64,000 nucleotides of DNA from Kluyvera sichuanensis. GTDB taxonomy: Bacteria > Pseudomonadota > Gammaproteobacteria > Enterobacterales > Enterobacteriaceae. The notes beneath the pieces are model-generated. The model searched no databases and was not told where the DNA came from. It saw only the letters and a program-made list of their open reading frames with translations. The DNA is taken from assembly GCF_014218705.1 (NCBI RefSeq), contig NZ_JABBJF010000025.1, positions 1 to 64,000 of the forward strand, written 5' to 3'. Below are positions 48,714-60,184 of the stretch, piece after piece; the stretch's first letter is position 1; every line of letters begins with the position of its first letter. Both the position numbers and the translations under genes were made by a program.

Positions 48714-49754
48714 TTAGCTTTTTTCTTGCGCGTTGTCTGCCTTCGGGGCGACATCCTGCTCTGTAACCGGTTCAACCGTAGGTTCAGTAACGGGTTCAAC
48801 AACCGGCTCGACTACTGCTTCGGCCGCAGGGGTAACAACGGGCTCAACGACAGGTTCAACAACCGGTGCGGCCTCAGCTTCAACCACCGCTTCGGTGGAG
48901 ATAGCCAGCGGCTCGCCAAGCTTAGTGACGGACAGATTTTTCAGCTGTTCCATCAGTGTGACTTTACCCGGCGCAAACAGGTTGATAACCGTCGAGCCCA
49001 GCTTGAAGCGGCCCATTTCCTGGCCTTTCAGCAGCGCTACGGAACCTTCCTGATCGCCCGCTGGGTAGGTCCAGCGTTTAATCACGCCTTCGCGCGGCGG
49101 TGTCACGGTACCTGCCCAGACGGTTTCGATGCTACCCACGATAGTCGCACCGACCAGAATCTGCGCCATTGGGCCAAATTCAGTATCGAACAGGCAAATA
49201 ACGCGTTCGTTACGGGCAAACAGATTCGGGACGTTCTGCGCGGTCAGGTGGTTCACGGAGAAGAGATCGCCCGGCACGTAAATCATTTCACGCAGGATAC
49301 CGTTGCATGGCATATGCACGCGGTGGTAGTCGCGCGGCGACAGGTAGGTGGTCGCGAAGCTGCCGTTACGGAACAGGTCAGCCATGATGTAGTTACCCGC
49401 GAGCAGCGCTTCCAGCGAGTAGCTATGGCCTTTGGCCTGCAGAATTTTGTCGTCTTCAATCGCACCAAGCTGGCTAATCACGCCGTCGGCCGGCATCACC
49501 AGCACGCTTGGATCGGTGTTCACCGGACGGGCATCTTCACGCAGCGGACGAACGAAGAAATCGTTGAAAGTACGGTAGCTGGCGGTATCCGGCTTCTGCG
49601 CTTCTTTCATATCGACCTTGTAGAACTTCACGAACAGATCGATAACCAGTTTAGTCAGCCATCCCGCTCGTTTGCTCGCACCCCAGCCTGCGAGACGCGT
49701 AAGCCACAGTTTAGGCAGAATGTATTGCAGTGAAAGTTTAAACGAGTTTAACAA
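48714..49754 (-). CDS. psd: Phosphatidylserine decarboxylase proenzyme
   Basis: 346 aa, about 24 longer than E. coli Psd (322). The self-cleavage site is LGST with Ser254, which becomes the pyruvoyl group; Asp90 ([11 protein letters not shown]) and His147 ([11 protein letters not shown]) complete the triad. It makes phosphatidylethanolamine at the inner membrane. The extra length is a C-terminal tail of VVEPV/VTEP-type repeats (from about residue 285), acidic and low in complexity, beyond the catalytic core. Confidence 0.97.
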   Translation of the reverse strand: MLNSFKLSLQYILPKLWLTRLAGWGASKRAGWLTKLVIDLFVKFYKVDMKEAQKPDTASYRTFNDFFVRPLREDARPVNTDPSVLVMPADGVISQLGAIEDDKILQAKGHSYSLEALLAGNYIMADLFRNGSFATTYLSPRDYHRVHMPCNGILREMIYVPGDLFSVNHLTAQNVPNLFARNERVICLFDTEFGPMAQILVGATIVGSIETVWAGTVTPPREGVIKRWTYPAGDQEGSVALLKGQEMGRFKLGSTVINLFAPGKVTLMEQLKNLSVTKLGEPLAISTEAVVEAEAAPVVEPVVEPVVTPAAEAVVEPVVEPVTEPTVEPVTEQDVAPKADNAQEKS

Positions 49755-49874
49755 GGTAGCCTCCAGGCCATTATGTGTCGATCCTGATCCGACGACGGGC
49801 GTCGGATCTTAAAAAGAAAAGCGGCCGATTCTAGCGACTGTTGACGAAAATGTCAGTCGGCAAAATCATAGTTC

Positions 49875-50930
49875 TCAATTATCTATGTCTGAAAAGTTTT
49901 TACGCGTTTTTACCTGCGCCATGGTTTCCAGAATGCGGTGATAATTTTCGAAACGGGTCTCGGCAATCTTCCCTTCCTCTACGGCTGCGCGGATAGCACA
50001 GCCTGGGTCAGTATCATGTTTACAGTCGCGATACTTACAGTGCCCAAGGTAGTCGTGGAATTCGACAAAACCATTGGTAATTTGTTCCGGCTCAAGGTGC
50101 CACAGGCCAAATTCACGCACCCCCGGTGAGTCGATCACATCGCCGCCGTGCGGGAAGTGGTACAGACGCGCAGCGGTGGTGGTGTGCTGGCCGAGACCAG
50201 AGACATCGGAAACGTCGTTGGTCAGAATACGGTCGTCGTTAAGCCCCAACAGGGCGTTCAACAGGCTGGATTTCCCGACGCCAGACTGCCCGGCAAAGAT
50301 GCTGATGCGGTTGGTCAGCGCGGCTTCCAGCGGCTTTAAGCCGTCCTGGGTGTGGCTGGAGGCCATCAGAACGGTGTAGCCAATGTTGCGGTAGATATCC
50401 ATCTGCTCGTTGACGAACGCCATGCCTTCATCGTCCAGCAGGTCGATTTTGTTCAGTACCAGCAGCGGCTCAACGCTCAATGTTTCGCAGGCGACGAGAT
50501 AACGGTCGATAATATTCAGCGACAGCTCGGGCAAAATGGCAGAAACAATGACTATCTGATCGATGTTGGCGGCAATGGGCTTCACGCCGTCGTAAAAGTC
50601 AGGGCGCGTCAGTACCGAGGTGCGCTCGTGCACCGCTTCAACGATACCTTTAACGTTCACCCCTTCGGCAGCGGTTTTACCCGGACGCCATACGACGCGG
50701 TCACCGGTGACCAGTGAACGGATGGTGCGGCGGATGTTGCAGCGGTGGGTTTCACCGTCGGCGGATTCCACGTCGGCATGCATGCCAAAGCGGCTGATGA
50801 CTACCCCTTCGGCGGCTTCGCCAAACAGGTTGTCGTCGTAATCTGGCTTCTCCGCGGCAGTTGTGAGGCGGCGCTGGTGGTTCGCCTTAACGCGGCGCTG
50901 CTGACCTTTGGAGAGTTTATTTTTACTCAA
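49875..50930 (-). CDS. rsgA: Ribosome small-subunit GTPase RsgA
   Basis: 351 aa from TTG 50930 ([20 protein letters not shown]), nine bases after AGGAG; an ATG at 50963 would add 11 residues not known in E. coli. OB domain, circularly permuted GTPase (NKIDL before [16 protein letters not shown], then [10 protein letters not shown]) and zinc site [14 protein letters not shown]. It checks late 30S maturation. Divergent from orn. Between rsgA and psd is a nine-bp stem-loop (49786-49808). Confidence 0.95.
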   Translation of the reverse strand: MSKNKLSKGQQRRVKANHQRRLTTAAEKPDYDDNLFGEAAEGVVISRFGMHADVESADGETHRCNIRRTIRSLVTGDRVVWRPGKTAAEGVNVKGIVEAVHERTSVLTRPDFYDGVKPIAANIDQIVIVSAILPELSLNIIDRYLVACETLSVEPLLVLNKIDLLDDEGMAFVNEQMDIYRNIGYTVLMASSHTQDGLKPLEAALTNRISIFAGQSGVGKSSLLNALLGLNDDRILTNDVSDVSGLGQHTTTAARLYHFPHGGDVIDSPGVREFGLWHLEPEQITNGFVEFHDYLGHCKYRDCKHDTDPGCAIRAAVEEGKIAETRFENYHRILETMAQVKTRKNFSDIDN

Positions 50931-51037
50931 TCGTGCTGACTCCTGGTCGCCCATATCGGGCAAAACCTCTATGATACACGCTAATTAATACTAGTTAACC
51001 CGCAGCGGCAGGTTAGACAAGAAGGGTGGAAAATAGC

Positions 51038-51583
51038 ATGAGTGCAGATGAAAACAACCTCATTTGGATCGATCTGGAGATGACAGGTCTGGATCCCGAG
51101 CGCGATCGCATTATTGAAATCGCCACGCTGGTGACCGATGCACAGCTGAATATTCTGGCGGAAGGGCCGACCATTGCCGTTCACCAATCTGACGCCCAGC
51201 TGGCGCTGATGGATGACTGGAACGTGCGTACCCACACCGGCAGCGGTCTGGTGGAACGCGTGAAGGCGAGCACCATGGGTGACCGTGAAGCGGAGCTGGC
51301 GACGCTGGAATTCTTAAAGCAATGGGTGCCTGAAGGCAAATCACCAATTTGCGGCAACAGTATCGGCCAGGATCGTCGCTTCCTGTTTAAATACATGCCG
51401 GAGCTGGAATCCTACTTCCACTATCGCTATCTGGATGTCAGCACCCTGAAAGAGCTGGCGCGTCGCTGGAAGCCGGAAATTCTGCCGGGCTTTAAAAAGC
51501 AGGGCACTCACCAGGCGATGGACGACATTCGTGAGTCGGTGGCGGAACTGGCCTACTACCGCGAACATTTTATTCAGCTTTAA
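51038..51583 (+). CDS. orn: Oligoribonuclease
   Basis: 181 aa from ATG 51038 ([20 protein letters not shown]). DEDDh exonuclease: Asp-x-Glu in [18 protein letters not shown] and [10 protein letters not shown]. It degrades the last di- and short oligonucleotides of RNA, including pGpG from c-di-GMP breakdown. Divergent from rsgA. Confidence 0.98.
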   Translation: MSADENNLIWIDLEMTGLDPERDRIIEIATLVTDAQLNILAEGPTIAVHQSDAQLALMDDWNVRTHTGSGLVERVKASTMGDREAELATLEFLKQWVPEGKSPICGNSIGQDRRFLFKYMPELESYFHYRYLDVSTLKELARRWKPEILPGFKKQGTHQAMDDIRESVAELAYYREHFIQL

Positions 51584-51675
51584 CGTGCTAAAGGGATGAA
51601 TTGGCGCTAAAATAGTCAACTTGCCGATTTATCCAGCACTTGAACGATTTTTTAAAAAAAACGCTTCAAGGGGGG

Positions 51676-51703
51676 TTGCAGGGGGAAAGAATTCTCGTAT
51701 AAT
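51676..51703 (+). promoter_or_regulatory. Promoter of the glyVXY tRNA operon
   Basis: TTGCAG (51676-51681), 16-base spacer, TATAAT (51698-51703), then a GC-rich discriminator GCGCCTCCC, the mark of stringently controlled stable-RNA promoters. The first tRNA starts 60 bases downstream. Confidence 0.85.
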
Positions 51704-51763
51704 GCGCCTCCCGTAACGAAGCAGAAATGCGAATTACGACAGCAACAAAAATTGCCAGATTTT

Positions 51764-51839
<76 letters not shown>

Positions 51840-51873
51840 AAAATTTGAAAGCAGTCGCAGTAGACACACCCAA

Positions 51874-51949
<76 letters not shown>

Positions 51950-51982
51950 AAATTTGAAAGTAGTCGCAGTAGACACACCCAA

Positions 51983-52058
<76 letters not shown>

Positions 52059-52327
52059 AATTTTCTTCCAAAACAAAAATACTTCCACAATGCGTTAAGC
52101 CATTGAGGTTGTTTTTTTCGTTTCTGAAATACTCTTGTAAACAGAGTTATCCACAGGCTGTTATCACGTTCTTCGCGCGCTAATGTTTTCTGGATTTTTA
52201 CAGTTTTTATTAACTTATTGAATTATAACGAGATATATCATTTCAAAATGTTAGCGAGATCGCTTGACGAACTTTGGCGTGTTGAAACGCAATGTCTTTT
52301 TATTTTTACTCACAGGCTGTGAATATA
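52059..52327. other. datA: datA-like DnaA-titration region
   Basis: A 269-bp AT-rich gap without genes between glyY and queG. It contains a perfect DnaA box TTATCCACA (52147-52155), two near-matches TTACTCACA (52306-52314) and TGTGAATAT (52318-52326, inverse orientation), and an IHF-like site TAACTTATTGAAT (52211-52223, 12 of 13 positions). In E. coli, datA in the 94.7 min region carries DnaA boxes around an IHF site and lowers active DnaA after initiation. Position and contents both agree; activity is inferred. Confidence 0.7.
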
Positions 52328-53467
52328 TCACGCATCGCGCGGTAGCCCTTTTTCCACCACTCTCACCAGACGCTGTTTCTTCGGCAGTTGCACCTCAACC
52401 ACGTTCTCATTTCGACGCGCAATTTGCTGCGCTACCGCCCATTTAATGTGTTCATCGAGTAGTGGGTGCTCACCTCGGCGGCTCTCCAGCGCGTTTAGCG
52501 TAGCATCGCTCCACGGGGCGTTCCCCAGCGCAACGGCGATATTGCGCAGCCAGCGCAGGTGGCCGATACGGCGAATGGCCGAACCTTCCGTTACCTTCAG
52601 GAAATGGGCTTCGGTCCAGGCAAACAGCTCGATAAGCTCTGGCGCATGTAGCGCTTTGCGCGGACTAAAGTCGGCTTCATCAGTCAGCTGTGAGAAGCGG
52701 TTCCACGGGCAGATGAGCTGGCAGTCATCGCAACCGTAAATACGATTACCCAATAGTGGACGAAATTCTTCCGGGATGGCGCCTTCGAGCTCGATGGTCA
52801 GGTAAGAGATACAGCGGCGAGCATCGACGGTGTAGGGCTCGACGATTGCGCCGGTGGGGCAGATGGTCATGCAGGCCACGCAGCGCCCGCACTCTTCGGC
52901 CACCGGTTGATCGATGGGCAGAGGAATATCAACCAGCAGTTCGCCGAGGAAAAAGAACGATCCGGCGTCGCGGTTGAGGATAAGCGAGTGCTTACCCGTC
53001 CAGCCAATTCCGGCTTTTTCCGCTAGCGGACGCTCAAGAATAGGCGCAGAGTCGACAAACGGTCTAAAATTCAGCGAGACGCACTGTTCCTGAATCATTT
53101 CACCGAGCTTTTTAAGGCGGTTACGCAACAGCTTATGATAATCACGCCCCAGGGCATAACGGCTGACGTAACCTAGATCGGGATTTTTCATCGTGCTGGC
53201 AAAGGCCGCATTGGCGGGAAGATAGTTCATGCGAACGCTAATCACCCGGAGCGTACCGGGCTGTAGTTCGTGCGGACGCGCGCGCATCATACCGTGGCGC
53301 GCCATCCATTCCATCTCGCCGTGATATTGTTTATCCAGCCATGCCTGCAGTTTGGGCTCGGAGGCGCTGAGATCGGTATCGGTGATGCCGACTTGCTGAA
53401 AACCCAGTTCGGTGCCCCATTGTTTGATTTGTTGCGCTAATTGATTGAGATCGAGGGGCTGTGACAT
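52328..53467 (-). CDS. queG: Epoxyqueuosine reductase QueG
   Basis: 379 aa from ATG 53467 (SQPLDLNQLAQQIKQWGTEL). Two [4Fe-4S] motifs, CGRCVACMTICP and CDDCQLICPW, and a cobalamin-binding domain in the N-terminal half. It performs the last step of queuosine synthesis in tRNA. Its start codon overlaps that of nnr on the opposite strand. Length equals E. coli QueG. Confidence 0.97.
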   Translation of the reverse strand: MSQPLDLNQLAQQIKQWGTELGFQQVGITDTDLSASEPKLQAWLDKQYHGEMEWMARHGMMRARPHELQPGTLRVISVRMNYLPANAAFASTMKNPDLGYVSRYALGRDYHKLLRNRLKKLGEMIQEQCVSLNFRPFVDSAPILERPLAEKAGIGWTGKHSLILNRDAGSFFFLGELLVDIPLPIDQPVAEECGRCVACMTICPTGAIVEPYTVDARRCISYLTIELEGAIPEEFRPLLGNRIYGCDDCQLICPWNRFSQLTDEADFSPRKALHAPELIELFAWTEAHFLKVTEGSAIRRIGHLRWLRNIAVALGNAPWSDATLNALESRRGEHPLLDEHIKWAVAQQIARRNENVVEVQLPKKQRLVRVVEKGLPRDA

Positions 53468-54992
53468 GACGGACCATACATTGACGAGTAACCCCCACAG
53501 TATACCACACTCCATTTGGCCTGCGGATGACCTGCGTCGCGCTGAAAAAACGGCGGCACAGAGCCTCGGCCTCTCCCTTTACACCTTAATGCAGCGCGCG
53601 GGCGAAGCGGCGTTTAACCTCGCGCGTGGCGCGTATCCTGCTAGCCGCCGCTGGATTGTCCTCTGTGGTCATGGCAATAACGGCGGTGATGGCTACGAGG
53701 TCGCGCGTCTGGCGCAGGCTGCCGGTATTCAGGTGACGCTGTTGGCGATAGCCAGCGATAAGTCGCTGCCGGAAGAGGCACACGCGGCTCGTGAGGCGTG
53801 GCGTGCGGTGGGCGGCGAGATTTACCCAGCGGATGCCGATTGGCCGCAGGATGCCGATCTGATTATTGACGGCCTGCTCGGCACCGGACTACAAAGCGCG
53901 CCGCGCGAGAACGTCGCGAACCTGATTGAGCGGGCTAACGCCTTCCCGGCACCGATTATCGCGCTGGATATTCCCTCCGGGCTGAACGCCCAAACCGGCA
54001 CGACGCCCGGCGCGGTTATCCAGGCCGCTCACACCATCACCTTTATCGCCCTGAAGCCAGGTCTGTTGACCGGCAAGGCGCGTGACGTTGTCGGGCATCT
54101 GTATCACGATGCGCTGGGTCTCGACGCCTGGCTGGCAACCCAGCACACCAACATTCATCGGTTTGATGCTTCGCAGCTAGGGCAGTGGTTCACGCCGCGT
54201 CGTCCTACCTCACACAAAGGCGATCACGGCCGCCTGGTGGTGATTGGCGGCGACCACGGTACCGCCGGGGCGATTCGCATGACCGGTGAGGCGGCACTAC
54301 GAGCCGGTGCGGGGCTGGTGCGGGTGCTGACCCGCGCTGAAAACGTCGCGCCGATTATTACCGCCAGGCCTGAACTGATGGTGCACGAACTGACGCCGCA
54401 GACGCTCGATGAAGCGCTGGAGTGGGCGGATGTGGTGGTGATTGGCCCCGGTTTGGGGCAGGCCGAATGGGGCAAGCAGGCGCTGCGGAAAATCGACAAT
54501 TTCCTTAAACCCACCCTCTGGGATGCCGATGCGCTGAACCTGCTGGCAATCAATCCGGATAAACGTCACAATCGCGTGATCACGCCGCACCCCGGCGAAG
54601 CCGCACGGCTGCTCAGCTGTCGGGTGGCCGACATCGAGAACGATCGCTTACTTTCCGCGCAGCGTCTGGTAAAACGGTACGGCGGCGCGGTGGTGCTGAA
54701 AGGCGCCGGTACGGTCGTGGCAGATGAGCAGGGCGCGATCGGAATTATTGATGCGGGAAATGCCGGTATGGCCAGCGGCGGAATGGGCGATGTGCTTTCG
54801 GGCATCATCGGCGCATTGCTGGGGCAGGCATTATCGCCGTATGATGCAGCGTGCGCAGGGTGTATCGCCCACGGTGCTGCCGCCGATGAACTGGCGGCGC
54901 ACTATGGTACCCGCGGTATGCTCGCGACAGACCTCTTTTCCACGCTACGGCGTGTTGTTAACCCGGATGTGATTGACGTAAACCATGACTAA
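53466..54992 (+). CDS. nnr: Bifunctional NAD(P)HX epimerase/dehydratase Nnr
   Basis: 508 aa from ATG 53466 ([20 protein letters not shown]). N-terminal YjeF epimerase domain ([26 protein letters not shown]) and C-terminal ribokinase-like dehydratase ([40 protein letters not shown]). It repairs hydrated NADH and NADPH. It overlaps tsaE by eight bases and heads the long operon to hflC. Confidence 0.97.
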   Translation: MTDHTLTSNPHSIPHSIWPADDLRRAEKTAAQSLGLSLYTLMQRAGEAAFNLARGAYPASRRWIVLCGHGNNGGDGYEVARLAQAAGIQVTLLAIASDKSLPEEAHAAREAWRAVGGEIYPADADWPQDADLIIDGLLGTGLQSAPRENVANLIERANAFPAPIIALDIPSGLNAQTGTTPGAVIQAAHTITFIALKPGLLTGKARDVVGHLYHDALGLDAWLATQHTNIHRFDASQLGQWFTPRRPTSHKGDHGRLVVIGGDHGTAGAIRMTGEAALRAGAGLVRVLTRAENVAPIITARPELMVHELTPQTLDEALEWADVVVIGPGLGQAEWGKQALRKIDNFLKPTLWDADALNLLAINPDKRHNRVITPHPGEAARLLSCRVADIENDRLLSAQRLVKRYGGAVVLKGAGTVVADEQGAIGIIDAGNAGMASGGMGDVLSGIIGALLGQALSPYDAACAGCIAHGAAADELAAHYGTRGMLATDLFSTLRRVVNPDVIDVNHD

Positions 54993-55446
54993 TCGAGTGA
55001 TTCCTTTATCTGACGAGCAGGCAACCCTGGACCTTGGCAACCGAGTGGCGAAAGCCTGCGTCGGCGCAACCGTCATCTATCTGTACGGCGATCTGGGTGC
55101 TGGGAAAACCACCTTTAGCCGTGGATTCCTGCAGGCGTTAGGTCATAACGGCAACGTCAAAAGCCCCACCTATACCCTGGTTGAGCCATATCAGCTCGCC
55201 GACCTGATGGTTTATCACTTTGATCTGTACCGCCTTGCCGATCCCGAGGAGCTCGAATTTATGGGGATCCGCGATTACTTTGCTAACGATGCCATCTGCC
55301 TGGTGGAATGGCCGCAACAGGGCGCAGGTGTTCTGCCCGAGCCGGATATCGAAATACACTTAGATTACCAGGCGCAAGGGCGTGAGGCGCGCATCAGCGC
55401 GGTCTCCTCATTAGGTGAGTCTCTGCTGGCGCGGTTTGCCGGTTAA
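54985..55446 (+). CDS. tsaE: tRNA t6A synthesis ATPase TsaE
   Basis: 153 aa. P-loop [16 protein letters not shown] (about residues 34-49) and [16 protein letters not shown]. It drives turnover of the TsaBCDE complex that makes t6A37 in tRNAs. Overlaps nnr; 16 bases before amiB. Same length as E. coli. Confidence 0.97.
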   Translation: MTNRVIPLSDEQATLDLGNRVAKACVGATVIYLYGDLGAGKTTFSRGFLQALGHNGNVKSPTYTLVEPYQLADLMVYHFDLYRLADPEELEFMGIRDYFANDAICLVEWPQQGAGVLPEPDIEIHLDYQAQGREARISAVSSLGESLLARFAG

Positions 55447-55462
55447 TTTAAGGGATCCCAGG

Positions 55463-56848
55463 ATGATTTTTCGCGCAAAAGGGTGGTTGATGGCCGCGCT
55501 GATGCTGGTCGGTGTACCGGCAATGGCGGCGAGTTTATCCGATATTCAGGTGGCGAACAGTGAAACGCAGGCGCGGATCACGTTCAGCTTTATGGGCGAT
55601 CCAGAGTACAACTTTAGCCAGGACGACAAACGTAGCGTCGTGCTGGATATCAAACAAACCGGCGTGATTCAGGGGCTGCCGCTGCGCTTTAGCGGCAACA
55701 ACCTGGTGAAAGCTATTCGTTCAGGTACGCCGAAAGACGATCAGACTTTACGACTGGTGGTCGATCTGACCGAGAACGGCAAAACCCGAGCGGTGAAGCA
55801 GCAGAACGGGGCGAACTACGTCGTGGTGTTCACCATTAACGCCGACGTTCCACCGCCGCCGCCTCCACCGCCAGTTGTAGCGAAGCGAGTGGAAACCCCA
55901 GTTGTGACGCCTGCGCCGGTACAGCCAGGGCGTAACCCGTTCAGCGGCAGCCGTAATGGCAGCAGCAGTACGAACAGCGGCAACGATAGCGGCAGCTTCA
56001 GCGGCGAACGCCAGCCGGCGATTGCCAGCACCGTGACGCCAACTCCGCGTCCGTCTTCCCGTGCGCGCAGCGTCTCGGGGGATAAAGTGATTATTGCCAT
56101 TGATGCCGGTCACGGCGGCCAGGATCCTGGCGCGATTGGCCCCGGCGGTACGCGTGAGAAAAACGTCACCATTGCCATTGCGCGTAAGCTGCGTGGGCTG
56201 CTAAACGATGACCCAATGTTTAAGGGCGTACTGACCCGTGACGGCGACTACTTTATTTCGGTGATGGGCCGTTCCGACGTGGCGCGTAAGCAGAACGCCT
56301 CTTTCCTGGTGTCGATTCACGCCGATGCTGCGCCGAACCGCGATGCGACCGGTGCGTCCGTGTGGGTGCTCTCTAACCGTCGTGCGAACAGCGAAATGGC
56401 GGGCTGGCTCGAACAGCATGAGAAGCAGTCCGAGCTGCTGGGCGGCGCGGGTGACGTGCTGGCCAACAGCCAGGCAGATCCGTACCTGAGCCAGGCGGTG
56501 CTGGATCTGCAGTTCGGCCATTCGCAGCGCGTAGGGTATGATGTCGCGACCAACGTGATTAGCCAGCTCCAGCGAGTGGGTAATCTGCATAAACGCCGTC
56601 CTGAACACGCCAGCCTTGGCGTGCTGCGTTCGCCGGATATTCCGTCCATTCTGGTCGAAACCGGCTTTATCAGTAACAGCAGCGAAGAGCGCCTGCTGGG
56701 CAGCGACGACTATCAGCAGAAGATCGCGGAAGCCATTTATAACGGTTTACGTAACTATTTCACGGCGCATCCGATACAATCCGGCCCTCGTGACGAACAG
56801 TCGCAGACCGCCAGCGCCGCGTCATCATCCAGGACGCTCGTTAACTAA
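55463..56848 (+). CDS. amiB: N-acetylmuramoyl-L-alanine amidase AmiB
   Basis: 461 aa from ATG 55463 with signal peptide (to AMAA). AMIN domain (about 25-130), Pro/Ser/Gly-rich linker (PPPPPPP, then a Ser/Asn/Gly tract), and zinc amidase domain with [18 protein letters not shown] and [10 protein letters not shown]. It splits septal peptidoglycan when activated by EnvC. Slightly longer than E. coli AmiB (445), the difference lying in the linker. Confidence 0.97.
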   Translation: MIFRAKGWLMAALMLVGVPAMAASLSDIQVANSETQARITFSFMGDPEYNFSQDDKRSVVLDIKQTGVIQGLPLRFSGNNLVKAIRSGTPKDDQTLRLVVDLTENGKTRAVKQQNGANYVVVFTINADVPPPPPPPPVVAKRVETPVVTPAPVQPGRNPFSGSRNGSSSTNSGNDSGSFSGERQPAIASTVTPTPRPSSRARSVSGDKVIIAIDAGHGGQDPGAIGPGGTREKNVTIAIARKLRGLLNDDPMFKGVLTRDGDYFISVMGRSDVARKQNASFLVSIHADAAPNRDATGASVWVLSNRRANSEMAGWLEQHEKQSELLGGAGDVLANSQADPYLSQAVLDLQFGHSQRVGYDVATNVISQLQRVGNLHKRRPEHASLGVLRSPDIPSILVETGFISNSSEERLLGSDDYQQKIAEAIYNGLRNYFTAHPIQSGPRDEQSQTASAASSSRTLVN

Positions 56849-56857
56849 GGAGTTTTC

Positions 56858-58726
56858 ATGCCGATACAGGTTTTACCGCCGCAGCTTGCGAACCAGATTG
56901 CCGCGGGTGAAGTGGTTGAGCGGCCTGCATCGGTAGTGAAAGAGCTGGTGGAGAACAGTCTCGATGCGGGGGCAACCCGCATCGATATTGATATTGAACG
57001 CGGCGGCGCTAAGCTTATCCGCATTCGTGATAATGGCTGCGGCATCAAAAAAGACGAGTTGGCACTCTCGCTGGCACGTCACGCCACCAGTAAAATCGCC
57101 TCGCTTGACGACCTTGAGGCAATTATCAGCTTAGGTTTTCGCGGTGAGGCGTTGGCGAGTATCAGCTCGGTTTCACGTCTGACCATCACCTCACGGACCG
57201 CAGAGCAGCAGGAAGCCTGGCAGGCCTACGCGGAAGGCCGCGATCAGGACGTGACGGTAAAACCGGCGGCGCACCCGGTAGGGACGACGCTGGAAGTGCT
57301 GGACCTGTTCTACAACACCCCGGCGCGGCGCAAGTTTATGCGCACCGAGAAAACCGAATTCAACCATATCGATGAGATTATTCGCCGCATTGCGCTGGCG
57401 CGCTTCGATGTGAGCATTAACCTGACCCACAATGGCAAAGCGGTTCGCCAGTATCGCGCGGTGGCCGAAGGCGCACCGAAAGAGCGTCGGCTGGGGGCGA
57501 TTTGCGGCGTGCCGTTCCTTGAGCATGCGCTGGCCATTGAGTGGCAGCACGGTGATCTGGCGCTGCGCGGCTGGGTGGCAGACCCTAAACACACCACGCC
57601 TGCGCTGGCTGAAATTCAGTACTGCTACGTGAACGGCCGCATGATGCGCGATAGGCTCATCAACCATGCGATTCGTCAGGCGTGTGAAGATAAACTCGGC
57701 GCTGACCAGCAGCCGGCGTTTGTTCTTTATCTCGAAATTGACCCGCATCAGGTCGACGTGAACGTTCACCCGGCGAAGCACGAAGTGCGTTTTCATCAGT
57801 CCCGCCTGGTGCATGACTTTATCTATCAAGGGGTGCTCAGCGTGCTGCAACAGCAGCTGGATGCGCCTCTGCCACTGGCAGAAGATGACGAGCCCGCGCC
57901 GCGCGTCCTGCCTGAGAACCGCGTTGCCGCTGGGCGCAACCAGTTTGCCGAACCGGCGGTGGCTCGCGAGCCTGATATGCCGCGCTACCAAACGCCAACT
58001 GGCGGCAGCAGTGCCGGGCGGAGCAGCGGTGGTGGCGCCAATGGCAGTTGGCCAAACGCTCAGCCGGGCTATCAGAAACAGCAGGGGGCGCTCTATCGCC
58101 AGTTGCTGAATACCCCAGAGAAGACGCCGGAACCGGTAAAAGCACCGGCGGCGGATAATCTTGCCGGGCATAGCCAGAGCTTCGGGCGCGTGCTGGCGAT
58201 CGTCGCCGATACCTGCGCGTTGCTGGAGCGCGGCGGTAAGCTAAGCCTGCTGGCGTTGCCGGTCGCGGAACGCTGGCTGCGTCAGGCGCAGTTGACGCCG
58301 GGTGAAGCAACCATCTGCGCGCAGCCGCTGCTGATCCCGTTGCGTCTGAAGGTGACTGACGACGAGAGGAAAACGCTGGAGCGGGCGCAGGAAACGTTGA
58401 ACCTGCTTGGCATTGAAATACTGCTCGAAGGGCAGCACGCCACGATCCGCGCCGTGCCTTTACCCTTACGACAACAAAATTTACAAATCTTGATTCCTGA
58501 ACTGATAGGCTACCTGGTGGAGCAGAGTATGGTTGATGCCGGGAACGTTGCGCAGTGGCTGGCCCGTAATCTGGCAAGCGATCACGCGCAATGGAACATG
58601 GCACAGGCCATTTCGATGCTGGCTGACGTTGAACGTCTTTGCCCGCATCTGGTCAAAGCGCCGCCGGGTGGTCTATTACAACCCGTTGATTTAGATTCTG
58701 CGATGAACGCCCTGAGACATGAGTGA
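56858..58726 (+). CDS. mutL: DNA mismatch repair protein MutL
   Basis: 622 aa. GHKL ATPase N-terminus ([46 protein letters not shown]), a Gly/Ser/Ala-rich linker (about 380-440) and C-terminal dimer domain. It couples MutS recognition to MutH and UvrD. Overlaps miaA by eight bases, as in E. coli. Confidence 0.98.
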   Translation: MPIQVLPPQLANQIAAGEVVERPASVVKELVENSLDAGATRIDIDIERGGAKLIRIRDNGCGIKKDELALSLARHATSKIASLDDLEAIISLGFRGEALASISSVSRLTITSRTAEQQEAWQAYAEGRDQDVTVKPAAHPVGTTLEVLDLFYNTPARRKFMRTEKTEFNHIDEIIRRIALARFDVSINLTHNGKAVRQYRAVAEGAPKERRLGAICGVPFLEHALAIEWQHGDLALRGWVADPKHTTPALAEIQYCYVNGRMMRDRLINHAIRQACEDKLGADQQPAFVLYLEIDPHQVDVNVHPAKHEVRFHQSRLVHDFIYQGVLSVLQQQLDAPLPLAEDDEPAPRVLPENRVAAGRNQFAEPAVAREPDMPRYQTPTGGSSAGRSSGGGANGSWPNAQPGYQKQQGALYRQLLNTPEKTPEPVKAPAADNLAGHSQSFGRVLAIVADTCALLERGGKLSLLALPVAERWLRQAQLTPGEATICAQPLLIPLRLKVTDDERKTLERAQETLNLLGIEILLEGQHATIRAVPLPLRQQNLQILIPELIGYLVEQSMVDAGNVAQWLARNLASDHAQWNMAQAISMLADVERLCPHLVKAPPGGLLQPVDLDSAMNALRHE

Positions 58727-59669
58727 CGTAACCGAGGCGAGCCTGCCTAAGGCAATTTTTTTGATGGGGCCAACCGCTTCGGGCAAGACGGCGCTGGCTA
58801 TTGAATTACGTAAAGTTTTGCCAGTAGAGTTGATTAGCGTTGATTCCGCCCTCATCTATCGGGGAATGGATATCGGCACCGCTAAGCCGAGTGCGGAAGA
58901 GCTAGAAGCCGCGCCGCATCGACTGTTAGATATTCTCGATCCGTCGCAGGCATACTCTGCGGCGGACTTCCGCCGCGATGCGCTTGCGCAGATGGCGGAG
59001 ATCACCGCCGCAGGGAAAATTCCGCTGCTGGTCGGTGGCACGATGTTGTATTTCAAGGCGTTGCTTGAAGGTTTATCACCGCTGCCCTCAGCCGACCCGG
59101 ACGTTCGGGCGCGGATTGAGCAGCAGGCGGCAGAGCAGGGGTGGATGGCGCTGCATCAGCAGCTACGGGAAATCGACCCCGTTGCCGCTGAGCGTATTCA
59201 TCCGAATGATCCGCAAAGACTTTCCCGAGCACTGGAAGTTTTTTTCATTTCGGGTAAAACTTTAACGGAGCTGACACAAACGTCAGGAGACGCTCTGCCC
59301 TATAAGGTGCATCAGTTCGCCATCGCCCCGGCGAGCCGTGAACTGCTCCATCAGCGCATTGAGCAGCGTTTTCATCAGATGTTAGCTTCAGGTTTTGAAG
59401 CAGAAGTGCGGGCGCTATTTGCCCGTGGAGATTTGCATACGGATATGCCTTCCATTCGTTGTGTGGGATATCGCCAGATGTGGTCGTACCTCGAAGGCGA
59501 GATTTCATATGATGAAATGGTTTATAGAGGAGTTTGTGCCACGAGACAGCTAGCGAAGCGCCAGGTGACGTGGTTACGCGGTTGGGAAGGGGTTCACTGG
59601 TTAGATAGTGAGCAGCCGGAGCAGGCGTTTAACCAACTATTACAGGTAGTGGGTGCTAGTGTAGACTGA
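58719..59669 (+). CDS. miaA: tRNA dimethylallyltransferase MiaA
   Basis: 316 aa. P-loop [15 protein letters not shown] and [19 protein letters not shown]. It adds the isopentenyl group to A37 of tRNAs reading UNN codons. Overlaps mutL; 134 bases before hfq, the gap holding hfq promoters in E. coli. Confidence 0.98.
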   Translation: MSDVTEASLPKAIFLMGPTASGKTALAIELRKVLPVELISVDSALIYRGMDIGTAKPSAEELEAAPHRLLDILDPSQAYSAADFRRDALAQMAEITAAGKIPLLVGGTMLYFKALLEGLSPLPSADPDVRARIEQQAAEQGWMALHQQLREIDPVAAERIHPNDPQRLSRALEVFFISGKTLTELTQTSGDALPYKVHQFAIAPASRELLHQRIEQRFHQMLASGFEAEVRALFARGDLHTDMPSIRCVGYRQMWSYLEGEISYDEMVYRGVCATRQLAKRQVTWLRGWEGVHWLDSEQPEQAFNQLLQVVGASVD

Positions 59670-59791
59670 ATGTGTACAATTGAGTCGTATCGTGCGCAAT
59701 TTTCAGAATCGTAAGGTTCATACGCAACATCGCTCAAGTTGCCGCAACGCGGCTTGAAAGACGACGTGTATAAGTACAAATAAGCATATAA

Positions 59792-60109
<318 letters not shown>

Positions 60110-60184
60110 GGTTGATGGCTGTTTATCCATGTCGGGGAGCCGGATTATTCGGGTTCCCCGCTGGTATTTCAGGAGATATAACGC

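Noticed and set aside
48726..49733. 335-codon open frame antisense to psd
   Set aside because: Shadow of psd; Arg/Asn/Phe-rich with no recognisable motif.
57191..58171. 326-codon open frame antisense to mutL
   Set aside because: Shadow of mutL with Arg-rich random composition.
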